Source: Aquanectria penicillioides
Lineage: Eukaryota; Ascomycota; Sordariomycetes; Hypocreales; Nectriaceae
Length of the DNA stretch: 64,000 bases
Assembly: GCA_003415625.1 (NCBI GenBank)
Contig: PYIU01000002.1
Span: 2,108,001-2,172,000 of the forward strand
Reading direction: 5' to 3'
The position numbers were made by a program, and so were the translations under genes. Positions 33,295-44,700 of the stretch are shown here, one piece after another. Under the pieces are notes generated by a model that saw only the letters and a list, made by a program, of their open reading frames with translations, was not told the DNA's origin and searched no databases. Position 1 is the first letter of the stretch, and each line of letters begins with the position of its first letter.

Positions 33295-36200
33295 TCATTC
33301 TTCGTCGCTCTGGGGGGCCGTGCTGCCACCGTTCTGCTCCTTTTGCTCCTTCGAGCTGCTTGATATCAATTTGATTCGGGTTCCACTTGGCTGCGGTGTA
33401 CCGCCACTCCCAGAGGGCGCCACCGAGCTGTCTTTGCCGCCATCTTCGAGTTCCTGGAGCTCGGGGTGCGTAGTTAATTCCTCTTGATACCTCGTGTTGA
33501 AGAATTCCTGTCCTTGTGTTAGTGAACTGTAGCAGGCACCGCGGGGGTCTGTCGTCGTCGATAATTTGTACTCACCTGCATGGTTTTCGCATCCTGGTAA
33601 AGAATGCTTCCATCCTCATTATAAGTTTGGCAGTTGCTAATCATCAACTCAAAATCCTTGCGCAATCCACCAAGACTGGTGTACTCTTCCTTCTTGATAC
33701 GTGTGGAGATTTGGTTCATGCAGATAGGGTTGGTGATGATGACATAGTAATCAGCGTACTCGCGCTTGGGAGGCAGCTTGATAAAAGGTCCGATGATGAG
33801 TCGCTTCCCAGCATCCGATTCGTCATCTTCTGCCGGCGGCTCGATATCATCAACCTCGAGGGCCATCAAAGCGTCGTATAGGGCTCGCAAACTCCTTTGA
33901 AGCACCTCGCGCTTCTCATGAGGGACTCGAGAATCGCCAACTCCAACCTTGCTCGGCCTTCCCTGAGGACCACGTCGCTTCTTGGCTGGCGGCTCCTCGC
34001 CGTCTTCAGCTTTCCGCTTCTCGTTCTTGGTGCCAGGCTTGCGACCACGCTTTTTGGGGTCTCAGGCTCCTCGGTACTGGCTCGGCTGGCTGGGGGTGAC
34101 TCGTCCATGGCGCTCGAAGCTACGCCTCCCTTCTTGACCCTGTTGGCTTCCCGCTTGTCCTTGCGGGCCTGCTTGCGAGCCGCAGCTGCTTCAGGGCTAT
34201 CATCGTCATCGTCGACAGCCATGAGCCACTGTTCTTCGGTAAGACCGTCGTCGTACCGCACCTTGGTTCGCTCACGCGCGCCACGGCCCAGAATGATCTC
34301 TTCCGTCTCTTCCTCAATCGGGTTCCCGTCGTTCAAGTAGATCTCTGGAAGTTCATCTTCGCCCATGAGTCGTGGTTTGCAGCCAGGCTTGTTGCCATAC
34401 GGAGAATCTCTGTGTCGCTCCTCATCGAGTCTTTGGAAAACTGTGATTTCTTCGTCGCTACGAGCGAGCAACATGTTGAGCTCTTCATCTTCCATGTCAT
34501 CCTGCTCGCCAGATTCGGCCATATCGGCTGTTTCTAGGAGTGTTCTGAGCATGGCGTCTCGATCTGTTTCCGAAGATTTATTATCGAAGCGACCGGCCTG
34601 AATGACCTTGCTATCCATGTCCAACTTGAATCGGGCCCGTTCAAGAATCTTTTCTTCCACAGAGTTCGAACTGATGAGTCGGAGAATTCTGACCTCATTC
34701 TTCTGGCCAATACGATGGGCACGATCTTGAGCCTGCAAATCCTGGTGGGGATTCCAATCGGAATCATAAATGATGACAGTGTCGGCAGTTTGCAAATTCA
34801 GACCCAGACCACCGGCACGAGTGGACAGCAAGAACATGAAGTACTTTGAATTAGGCGCGTTGAACTCTCGTAGAAGATCAGATCGCTCATCGGATTTTGT
34901 AGTGCCATCCAATCGGAGGTATTCAATTCGTCGGTAGCGCAAGTAATCTTCCATAATGTCCATGATTGCTGTCATCTGGAAGAACATTAAGACACGATGG
35001 CCAGTCGCCTGGTACTTGGGTAGGATTCTGTCGAGCAACTCGAACTTGCCAGCTGTTCTCCACAAGAGATCGTTGCTGACGTTCAGTGGGTTCATCACGT
35101 TCTCCACAACATCGAAGACGAAGGGGTGATTGCAAAGCTTTCGGAGCTGCATAATCATGTTGCTGAGACCACGTGCGCCCAACCTGCCACCCTTGCCATC
35201 GCCCACGATCAATTTGTTGTGTGTCATCATCTGCTTCAGGAGCTTGGATTGGAGAGCAGAAAACTTGCACTTGATGACCTTTTCAGTCTTGTCAGGCAGG
35301 TCCTTCTCGACATCCTTCTTCAGACGACGGAGAAGGAATGGCCGGAGAACCTTGTGAAGACGACGAATGACCAGAATCTGCTCTTCTTCAGTGAGCTCCA
35401 TCTTGTCCTGGCCACCAGTGTTGGCGAACGGAGTATTGAACCACTCATCGAACGTCTTGACAGACTTGAAGATGTTCGGCAAGACGAAGTTGAGCATGGC
35501 CCACAGCTCACCGAGGTTGTTTTGCAGGGGAGTACCGGTGAGAATAAGCCGGAAACGAGTTGCGTAGTATTGTGAAATAGTGGCGCTGAGTTTAGAGTTC
35601 GAGTTCTTCATACGGTGACCTTCATCGATGATCATGTGGAACCATTTGATCTTGCTGAGAATCGGGCGGTCTTTGATGATGTATTCGTATGTGGTTAGTA
35701 GCACCTGGAACTTGCCCTGTCGGATCTTATCCTGTTGTTGCTTACGGGCATTTGGAGGGCCCTTATAGACAATACGAGCAACAGATGGTGCCCACTTCTC
35801 AAACTCCAGATTCCAATTTGTCAGAGTACTGAGAGGGACAATGACCAGGTAGGGGCCTGGTTGTTGCTTCTTCTCAATCAAGTATGTGATCAGACTAATG
35901 GTCTGAATGGTCTTTCCAAGACCCATTTCATCGGCCAAAATACCATTGAGGTTGTTGTTGTAAAGAGAAATCATCCACTGCAGACCCTTGATCTGGTATT
36001 CCTTCAGAGTACCACCAACAAGAATGTCAGCCTGAGCCGTGACCTCCTCACGGATACGATGCGCCACAGCGTAGTAATCAATCTTCTTGCTGCCCTCTTC
36101 ATCTTCATCAACCTCGCTCTCCTCCTCTTCGACAAAGGTTTCCGTTTCATCGCCATAACGCTCGGCAGCCTCGCGCTGCTGGGCTTTGACGGAAGAGGCA

Positions 36201-37749
36201 AGCTGGTGCAAGAAACCATCGGTCTGCTTGAGCAGGTGAGTAATACGGGTATCCTTGGCCTGGTCAAGCAGCTTAAGATAGGCCTCTTCATCGTTAGCTT
36301 TGAGAGCCTGCAGACGCTGCTTGGCAGTTCTCTCAATACGCTTCTGCTCTTCCTTTTCAATATTGAAGTGTTGGGAGTACATGATGCGGCTGAGCTTGTG
36401 GGCCTTGGTTCGCTGGGCTGTAGCAGAGTCTTGAATCTCTTGGCGATGACTGTAGATTGCACGGAGGAAGTCGGTGTGCTTCTTTTTCTCGCGGTTCTCA
36501 CGAGCATCGCGCTGTTGCTTCTCAAGCTTCTCAGTGATGCGGGCCTCACGAACGTTCTGCTTCTTCATGCGACGGTAATTAGCCCGATTAGTGGTCATGG
36601 CCAGGTTGTCGTAGTGCATCATCTGACGGCCGATCTTATCACGCAGAGCGCGCTGTTTAGCGTACAAGGCCAGGCTCTTCATTTCGATGATAGCCTTCCT
36701 CTTGAGAGTGTCGTCAGCTTCGAGAGTATCCTTAGAGGAATCCCAGTGAGCGAGATCGCCGGGAAGGTTTTTCAACTCTGTGTATCGCTGTCTCATCCGG
36801 TTGGAAATAACAATCTCTCGTTCCCATCGCAGATGGTCAAAGTCGATGCCAGTCGGGAACACGCCAGGGATGAACCAGCGGTTCTTGCGTTGAGAGTGGT
36901 CGAAATATTTAATCGAGGGGCGAATCATGCTGGTACCGTAAGGAGATTTCACAGTCTTGAAAGTATGGGCCTTAGGAACAAGAGGATTCTCCTCTTGAGG
37001 TGTTGGCTCGGGCCATTAACAGCCACCTTGCCGGCATCGGGTGTGACCTGGTTGGGCTTCGCAGCTGGCTGGGCCAGGCTGGGCTCGACCGGAGCGGCCT
37101 GTCGACGCTGGCGTTGGTTGAAAATTGCTTGCTGCAATTGCACAGAGACGCCAGCGTTTTTGCCCAGAAGCTTAAAGGCATGGATCTGCTGTCTTAGCAG
37201 AGCAAGCTGCTGCTGGCTGAAGTGGTTTGGTGGAGAGGCGTTGGAGGAGAGGCGCCCGTCGAGGCTGGGGCAGGTTGGTTCTGGGTCGGCATCGCGGATG
37301 CACCGAGGGGGTTTTGCTGAGGCGGCGGCACTTGAGGCGCAACTTGTTGGGGGCGACCAGGCTGGACACCATTGACGGGGGCTCCATTGGTCGCGTTCTG
37401 CATCTGCTGTTGGTGCTGGTGCTGTTGTTGCAGTTGTTGCTGCTGCATGTATTGTTGCTGATTCCTACGCATATTATGCTGTTGTTGGAAGTTCATCAAA
37501 AACTGGGAAGCCTTGATGTATTCAGGGTCCGTCGGTGGTACACCCTGTTCTTTCATCTGCTTGAGTTTCTGCAGAGCTGTTAGCACAAACGATAATGGCA
37601 GGAAAATGACGCGACAGAGCCATTGCGTCACCTAGAAACGCGTATAGGAAACGTACTCTGAATACTTCCTCGGCCTGTTGCTTTGTCGCGCCAGCCGGCA
37701 TGGGCGCGCCGGGGTGCTGAACAGCCGGGGGAGCTTGCACCGACGCCAT
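33295..37749 (-). CDS. snf21: SNF2/STH1-type chromatin remodeler ATPase (SWI/SNF or RSC)
   Basis: Exons 37749-37657, 37568-33576 and 33507-33295; introns of 88 and 68 nt. About 1433 aa if three one-base gaps are allowed. Order: Gln-rich N-terminus, QLQ (FSQQQLALLRQQIHAFKLL), HSA helix region with WEREIVISNRMRQRYTEL, Snf2 ATPase (Walker A DEMGLGKTIQ, DEGH box, LTGTPLQNNLGELW, and helicase C with RAGGLGLNLQTADTVI and QAQDRAHRIGQ), a SnAC-like segment, an AT-hook-like RGRKPG, and a bromodomain (ADYYVIITNPICMNQI, YNEDGSILYQDAKTMQ). This is the catalytic subunit that slides or ejects nucleosomes. The frame slips by one missing base near 37232-37239, at CCC 37010-37012 (minus strand) and at the A5 at 34051-34055. 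The conserved sequence resumes exactly each time, so sequencing error is likelier than loss. Choosing between SNF2 and STH1 orthology needs a tree. Confidence 0.9.
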
Positions 37750-38882
37750 GGTGATGGATGTTGGTGCTGGACACGCGATGGTGTTCGACAGTCTACAGTC
37801 CAATATATCACTTCGATATCGTTGAGGCTATCTGAGCATGTCGAGCGTAGTGCTTGGGGTTGATATCACAGCTCGTCGCGCAAGGGTGTGTGGAGTGTCG
37901 CGAAAACAGAAAAAGAGTGTCGAGAAGAAAACGGGGGCGAAGGGAGCGCGTCGAGGTCGTGGAAAGCAGCAATGGATGTTAGGAGGTGGACGGCGTGGTC
38001 GAAATGCAGGCGACACGTCGTGGTTGCGCGTGGAACAGCCTCGGCGTTGACTGCAGGCCGCCCTGGAGAAGAGAGCGCGGCGTGGAGAATGAGGGAACGG
38101 AGGACAGGCGAAGAGAGCCCGCGAAATGTCGATTTCCAAGGGGAAAAGTGTGTTCTATGGCGACGGGGCGCGTCGGGGCCGGTGCCGGGGGCCGGTGCGG
38201 CTTGCAAATCGCGTGCAACACGGATTTGGCGAAGTCTCGAGATGGGAGCCGATGGTTTGAAAGGGCCCTGGCGATTTTTTGGATGCGCGCGCTCGCCGTT
38301 GATGATGGGGAGTGGTGAAGACACAGCTGGACAAGATTCAGCGTGATGGTTGGTGCGGTATTGGGACGGCCGGCCACAGTATTTCTCAGCACGGCCCCCC
38401 TGCCAAAAAGCTGCCCGCGAACAGGCAGCCTGCAACGGGCGCCTGAGGCACCAAAGTCTAATTAGGGAGTCTTACTAACTCAGCGGCACGGATCAATTGA
38501 TTACGAGTACATGCACGTGACCTTTAAATCTGCAGTCCTCTTCATCCTCCTCAGCAGTGTCAGGTACGGCAGCTAAATAGATATCTAGAGGTGGCAGGTT
38601 GATACCGGGGCGGTCATTTTTATTCTATGTAGCAACGGTTGTAGCCGACGTAGAGTGGGAGGCAAGTTGCTGTCTTGGCGCTGTGTTGCCTCAATGCTTG
38701 GGGGTGCGGGACTCGCGCTCGTGGTCGAAGAAAGTGAGGTAGCCACACATTCTTTGCCGATCTGGTATTGCGTTGCGGTTACAGCTTCGCCTCGGTGTCT
38801 TTACGAGGGATGTTACACAATCCTTACATTGTCAGGGCGATCTTGGCCGTAGCAAATCATCGCCCAACATCTGTTTGCTGTA
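37750..38882. other. intergenic, SNF2 gene promoter / WDR70 3' flank
   Basis: About 1.1 kb between tandem minus-strand genes. No coding exon supported. Confidence 0.5.
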
Positions 38883-40637
38883 TCACCTCCTCGCCCTCTT
38901 TTTGTCAGGGCCATCGTCCTCCTCGTCGCTAAGCTCGGCGTATTGGGTCTGGGGTTGCGTTTTACTCCAGGCTTTGGTGAACATGGGATCACTCTGGGCC
39001 TTGTCAGCATACTTCAACAGAGCCTCACGCGGATCTTCGTGTAGCATGCGCGCAAGGGGGATGTTCTCCGCGATGTGCTTCTCGTCCGGCTGGTTCTTCT
39101 GGAAAGGTGTTTGCTGCGGAATCTGTGGCCGACGTGGATCCTTCGATCTGCCGGATGCTGTCACTCCAGACCTTCTAGAACTAGGCACAGCCCCGGGAGT
39201 GACGATCGAGTCTCCAGATATGCCAACCGACTGGTCCATCGTAAATTCGGGGTTGTCGTCGATGTGGCGCTTCTTCGGGGCTCTCGACATGACGTCTACC
39301 GCTCCACGGCTCGACATTGTGGGATTGTAGAGAATATGAGTCTCGGCGTTAGCTGAACCTGTAATGATTTGGTTAATCTTGGGGTGCCAGTCCACGGTGA
39401 TGAGGGGTGATCCAGGCGTTATCGGAGTGACATGTTCCGCTCGGAGGTTGCCCGGGTTAAGGATGTGGAGGTGGCCAGTCGCGGATCCTGTAATGATACT
39501 CGTCGAATTTGGTGCGTATCGGATATTGGTTGTCGGGTAGTGATCTGACGTCGAAGGATGCGAAACTGTAACAAGGGGTTTGGTGAATTTTCGAGTATCC
39601 CAAAGTTTGATTAAGTCGTCACCACCACGTGTTACCACCATGCGACCGTCTGCGGAAATGTCGATGCCACCTGTCCACGTTTGGGGCTTATGAGCGTCGC
39701 GGATTTCGCCAGCCGGACGCGAAAATGGGCTGTTTCCACTGTACATGACGAGCGAGCCATCCAACGCAGCAGCTACGATGACGTTGTTACCACCCTGAAC
39801 AGGACTACCCCAAGCTACAGTTGTCATCTTGGTCCGACCAGCGGCACCGGCGGCCTTTGACTTAAAAACGATAACCTCCTTCTGTGAGCGCTTGTTGTTG
39901 ATGTCCCAAATTCTTAGCGTACTGTCCGTTCCTGCGGTGAGGCAAACGTTTTTGTCGGTAGGATGCCAGGTTCCGGTGGTGATTTCAGAAATGTGACCTT
40001 TGGTATTGTGCATATCTCGCAGGTACATATCGCCTTTGACAAATTCTGTCACAATGTCTCCATCTCGAGACATGATCTTGGCCTGCGGATGCGCCGAAAC
40101 GCAAAGAAACACACCGCCAGAAAGTGGGTTGAACTGCACATGGTGGATTGGGTGGGACTCGGAGCTTGCGGCGGAGGCTTTCGTCTCGAAGGGATCAACT
40201 GTGCGGAATGCGCGTAGAGTCGTCGGGGTCATGGAGGCGAAGTCGTGGAGTTTGATAGTGCAGTCCAGAGACGAGGATGCCAGACGTCCTCCTGCAGGAT
40301 CGAGCGAGACCGATGTGACGGCACGGTCGTGGGTGTTGAAGACCAGTTCGTGGGAAACTGGAAACTCGTCATCGTCGTCGGAATCAGAATCGTCACTGTC
40401 GTCGCTATCGTCGTCGCTGGAGTCCTGTGCCGTTGCCACATCCTTTCCTTTCCCACTGTTGTTGTCTGCGCCCGCGGTGGGCAGCGTTCGGACCACTACT
40501 CTTCGGCTCCTGTCAATCTGGGCTGCAATATCCGTCTCCTTTGACTTCTTCCCAAAGGATGCTGGCAGGAATGCTCGCATAGGGTCATCCGGGGCCAGGT
40601 CCGGTACTTCGACCTCGAACTCGTCGTCGGAACTCAT
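38883..40637 (-). CDS. wdr70: WD40-repeat protein WDR70 homologue
   Basis: Single exon, 584 aa. Acidic N-terminus (MSSDDEFEVEVPDL, later DSSDDDSDDSDDSDSDDDDE), then a seven-bladed WD40 propeller from about residue 105: SHELVFNTHDRAVTSVSLDPAGGRLAS, HISEITTGTWHPTDKNVCLTAG, STLRIWDI, MVVTRGGDDLIKLWDTRKF, and further blades ending near ITVDWHPKINQIITGSANAETHILYNP. The C-terminus is basic and acidic mixed with HIAENIPLARMLHEDPREALLKYAD, a segment I associate with WDR70/gastrulation-defective homologues. Known relatives in fission yeast and human act with the Cul4-Ddb1 ligase in histone H2B ubiquitylation and DNA end resection. I used the ATG at 40637; an upstream in-frame GTG is not needed. It is divergent from SWC5. 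Confidence 0.88.
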   Translation of the reverse strand: MSSDDEFEVEVPDLAPDDPMRAFLPASFGKKSKETDIAAQIDRSRRVVVRTLPTAGADNNSGKGKDVATAQDSSDDDSDDSDDSDSDDDDEFPVSHELVFNTHDRAVTSVSLDPAGGRLASSSLDCTIKLHDFASMTPTTLRAFRTVDPFETKASAASSESHPIHHVQFNPLSGGVFLCVSAHPQAKIMSRDGDIVTEFVKGDMYLRDMHNTKGHISEITTGTWHPTDKNVCLTAGTDSTLRIWDINNKRSQKEVIVFKSKAAGAAGRTKMTTVAWGSPVQGGNNVIVAAALDGSLVMYSGNSPFSRPAGEIRDAHKPQTWTGGIDISADGRMVVTRGGDDLIKLWDTRKFTKPLVTVSHPSTSDHYPTTNIRYAPNSTSIITGSATGHLHILNPGNLRAEHVTPITPGSPLITVDWHPKINQIITGSANAETHILYNPTMSSRGAVDVMSRAPKKRHIDDNPEFTMDQSVGISGDSIVTPGAVPSSRRSGVTASGRSKDPRRPQIPQQTPFQKNQPDEKHIAENIPLARMLHEDPREALLKYADKAQSDPMFTKAWSKTQPQTQYAELSDEEDDGPDKKRARR

Positions 40638-41761
40638 GGCGGCAAGCTTCAGGGCAAGCGCCACGGGCGTATGTGACAGGAGTAGGAGGAGGAAGGGGAA
40701 GAGGAAGAGGGGCCGTGGGGGTGCGAGGTAGGGCGAGATTTATTCTTCAAGTGGGTGGGAGGCGGCCTTGGTCGTGCTGGTTTTGGCGCTGGTTGGGCTC
40801 GTGTATTGGGAAGCCTTTGCCCACCGCCCACCGCCCCGATTATTTTAGGCCCTGTTTGCGGGGGGTCTGAATGTCATCCCATCAACGGCAGATTGACAAT
40901 CACACGCCACCACTTCCTAGACCGCTTTGGCTTTGTCTCTGATCACCGCGGCTGGCATGTGGTGAATGCCCTTGTCTTTGAATTCTCCAACCTGCTATCG
41001 CGGTGTTTCCTAACTGCCTGGTCTATTCTGCGGTCCATGAAGGCCGAGGATTGCTTCATGGAAGAATGACAAGTCGACTACCGGTAGTTCAGCATGGATG
41101 TGTGAGGCAATCCCATGCCCACTAGGCCCCCTCGACGCACGTCATGTCACAGCCAGGACCCATTCCGTCTTGCATTGAAGCACACCGTATGTTCTACAGT
41201 ACCCAGAGACTGTGGTTCATCGAGCAGGAGTCTGCTGGTGGTTGGTGAACTCACCACCAAAAAACGCTTCCGCCCAGCCGAGCAGTTCAACGCACCCCCC
41301 CTCTTCAATTTCTTGTCCTTTCACGCCATCTACTCTCTACACAAGTGAAAAAACAAAGTCAAAGACACCTAGCGCACCCTGGTAGAAACGCAGAGACTGT
41401 TAGTTGAGTGAAATATGTGGGTTGTATGCCTGATACATGGCTTGGGCGGATTCTCTGTCCACGTGGCTATGGTTGACGGAGCCATCAACTCAACGAATCA
41501 CGATTAAGAAGTTTTAGGCAGAGATGCTTGAAATGTACCGGTATTAAGGATATTGTTCATTTACGTCATCCTGCAATTGATGAACATTGCAATATTCAGA
41601 GGGTGGGAAGGGCCGTAGTGACAATGGCGGCTTCCGCAAGCTGATTGGCTCGCCACCGTTCTCGGTCAACTCACCTAGACCAGGCACTTCTCGCCGCGCT
41701 TTACGCGACTTCGACCGGAGGGACGACGGTCGCCATCTTTCAACCAACTACATCTTCCAAA
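40638..41761. promoter_or_regulatory. divergent promoter region, WDR70 / SWC5
   Basis: About 1.1 kb between two start codons on opposite strands. I see no distinctive motif beyond a possible CCAAT-like context and no extra gene. An in-frame ATG 39 codons upstream of the chosen SWC5 start exists but the added residues look like leader. Confidence 0.4.
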
Positions 41762-42771
41762 ATGCCACCCGACCCCCTTCTAGACGAGGATGAACAATAT
41801 GCCTCCGCCGATGATTCAGATTTCTCACCAGACGCTATTGCTAACCAAACTTCGGACCAATCCGAATCCGAGGATGGGAACGATCCACAACCTACCACAA
41901 AGCGAAAGTCTGGATTAGATGCAGATGCCAAGGATGCCGGCTACGATAACTCGGGCGATGAAGCCATCATCAAAAAGGGAGAGAAGCGTAGGAAGAAGGC
42001 ACAGGCAAGGAGAGTAGACGACGAGGACGACGAAGGCGGCGAGGGCGGGCTGGTCAAGACTCGGCGGCAGCGAGCAGCAGAGTAGGCACTCATACCACGT
42101 ATCATATCTAATTAATCAACTAATCTTTGAACAGAAAAGAGGAGCGCAAATACACCGCAAATAACGGTCCCGTCACAGTCGATGTCGATGCCCTTTGGGT
42201 GCAAATGATCTCCGGTGCACCCGCAGCTCAAGCCGACAAGAACAAATCAGAAAACACCGAGGAGAGAAAGGGCACAGAGGGTACGGACATCAACGAAGGA
42301 AAGCAGCCCGAGGCACCGGATATGGTTCGAATCAAGCGTACCTACAACTTTGCCGGCCGAGTTCACACTGAAGAGAAGCTGGTCCCACGCGATTCAGCGG
42401 AAGCTAAGTTATACCTGGCTTCGCAAGGAGAGGATGTCACTGGGGATGAACCTGCCAGACAAATTACCAGAAAGGCTTTTCGTTCCACCTTCGAACCATT
42501 AACTGATCCATTGCCTCAACGCGCGGATCTCAACCTCGGGATGACAGCCCGAATTCAAGCCGGCAAAGACGCACGCGCCAAGAAGCTCAACACCGTTGAG
42601 AAGAGTCGCATGGATTGGGCTGGGTATGTAGACAAGGAAGGCATCAAAGATGAGCTCGAGTTGGCGGGCAAGTCAAAGGACTCATACAATGTCAGGGAGG
42701 ATTTCCTGGCAAGAAGCGAGGCAAGAAGAGAGGAGGATTCAAGGAAGGCAAGAATTGCCGCAAGGGTATAG
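41762..42771 (+). CDS. swc5: SWR1 chromatin-remodelling complex subunit SWC5 (BCNT-C domain)
   Basis: Two exons, 41762-42081 and 42135-42771, giving 318 aa. The 53-nt intron starts GTAGGC and ends AACAG. The N-terminal half is acidic and low in complexity, with a KR-rich patch (KKGEKRRKKAQARR). The BCNT-C (Bucentaur/CFDP1) domain at the end is diagnostic: KLNTVEKSRMDWAGYVDKEG, IKDELELAGKSKDSY, DFLARSEARREE. Swc5 binds H2A-H2B dimers through its acidic part and is needed for SWR1 to exchange H2A for H2A.Z. The ATG at 41762 has a good AAAATGCC context. Length is typical of fungal SWC5. Confidence 0.94.
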
Positions 42772-43170
42772 AATATGATTGTTTGTCAATGGCGTTTAGG
42801 ATATTATGATACCACGGATGGTTTTCTGGTATGATGGGGTGTATACACATTGTGCGTAGGGAGATTAGAACATGTCCAAAGCAACACTACACACATGGCG
42901 AGCTGCCGAAACTAAGTCGAGGGCCGTTTTCACTAAATGTTATATCTTATTCCTCCAAATAATGCGTCTATGGACAGCATGAACCAATTGTGGAAGATAA
43001 GGTTGAACATCAAGAAACGAAGTACATCACAGCTGATCCTGGCTCACCCTGGTGTCGTCACCAGCTTAGTGGGGCAGCCTTGCATCCCACCACAAGGCTG
43101 AGGACCAAAAATTTCCATCGGCCCCCTACCACCATCCTCTAACAACATCCTTGTGTCTGATTGTCGCAAA
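42772..43170. other. intergenic, SWC5 3' flank / FSAF1 promoter
   Basis: About 400 bases between two plus-strand genes; nothing distinctive seen. Confidence 0.5.
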
Positions 43171-44154
43171 ATGGCTGTCCTTGGCAAGCGTAAGGCCCAG
43201 GAGGGCCCTCAATCTCTGAAAATGATGCCGCTGCCATTTTCCGACGACATTTCGAATCTCAGTTTTCACCGCTGCCTGGCGCAAAAACCAAGAGTGTGAA
43301 GGCAGCGCCCGTCGACGAAGACGAAGAAGATGGAGAGGAGGTTGATGATGAGAGTGATGGCGAAGAGGATGAATGGGGTGGGCTGTCCGGCGATGATGAG
43401 TCGGCAGAGGAAGACGAGTGTATGTTTCATTCTATCAGATGTATCGCCTGCGCGACTGATATGTATCAAAGCCACAGCAATCGAGGTCGTAGACCACTCC
43501 AGCGTTCAACCAGCCCAGCCAACCACCATGTCTAAAAAGGAGCTAAAGGCTTTCATGGTGAGTACAAATTCTATTGGCTTTACAACGAATCCTAACCCGA
43601 ACTTTCAGTCCTCGCGCCCTCCCGACCGCACATCCCGCACAGGCGAAAAATCCACCACCACTTCAACATCATCATCCTCATCCAAGCTCCCCGAAGATGC
43701 GCCCTCCCTCCTTGCCCAAGATCTTGAACTCCGCCGCCTCCTTGCCGAATCCCATCTCCTAGCTCCCGCACTTACGGCAGCTGGCACCCCCGTCGCGCCC
43801 AAGGCCTTCGCCACCGGGCGGACTCGACAGAAGGCAACGGACCTCCGTGTGCAAGCACTTGGTTCCAAGGTCTCTCTCCACAAGCAGGAAAAGATGCCAA
43901 TGAATATGCGCAAAGGAATCGTAGCCGCCGCCGGTGCCCGCGAAACCAAGCGCAGAAAGGAGGCCAAGGAGAATGGCATCATTCTCGAGAGAGAAACTAG
44001 CAATAAGCCAGGTCGGAGAAGCAAGAAACGGGAACTAGGCGTAGACCACCCGGGAGTGGGCCGACTGAAGGGTGCTGAACTGCGGTTGAACGACCGGGAT
44101 GTGAGGAAGATCGAAAGCGGGAGGGATGCTTTTGGAAGAAGGGGGAGAAGGTGA
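43171..44154 (+). CDS. 40S ribosome biogenesis factor, DUF4602/FSAF1 (yeast Faf1, human C1orf131) type
   Basis: Three exons: 43171-43419, 43478-43557 and 43609-44154; introns of 58 and 51 nt start GTATGT and GTGAGT. About 291 aa if one base is allowed to be missing. The C-terminal third is the recognisable part: KMPMNMRKGIVAAAGARETK, RREAKENGIILE-like KEAKENGIILERE, and GVGRLKGAELRLNDRDV, which I associate with DUF4602/FSAF1 small-subunit processome factors. The N-terminus MAVLGKRKAQEGPQS runs out of frame at about 43212-43222; shifting by one base continues with AAAIFRRHFESQFSPLPG, the expected start block. The middle is acidic, then Ser-rich. A later in-frame ATG at 43296 would avoid the shift but lose that conserved block. 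Confidence 0.82.
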
Positions 44155-44700
44155 GAAAGTATCAGCATGATCAATAGTATACTTTCACTGCTACACGCCT
44201 GGTCTCGGATTGGTTTAGACAATGCACATATACCACAGGAAGGGAGTCGGAGTTCAATCACAACTAAATATATAACGATCCTAGGTCTCTTCAAGTGTGC
44301 TATGATTTAGCAACATGTGAAGAGGCATATTGACCCAGCCGTTGTGAGCTTCGGGGTACGCCTCATTCACGTGAAAAGGAAGACGCAGCCATATATACAG
44401 ATGCATCCTTTACACATCTCTGTTCCACACTTCCCAGATCCCTCTCCGTTTGGCATCAAGACCAACAGGGGACTTTCATATCCCAACTGGCCGTTCAACC
44501 TAGTATCTATCGAGGTTCTCCTTTTTGCCACCCCAAACGCTGACAAAATGATAAAATAACATAAAATAAACAAAAGAAAGGTCCAAGATAGGACGACTAG
44601 AAAGCACCCATCGCAGTTCTCCTTAAAGATTGAAGCCATAAATCCTCTGTAGTCATAACCCAGAAAAAAAAACGAAATTGCAAGTCGTACCGTGAGTCCG
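44155..44700. other. intergenic between convergent FSAF1 and STE12 genes
   Basis: About 550 bases of 3' flanks from both sides. No gene seen. Confidence 0.5.

Noticed and set aside
35735..37375. 546-codon open frame on the + strand
   Set aside because: It lies fully antisense to the SNF2/STH1 coding sequence, whose domains are unmistakable; it is a codon-bias shadow.
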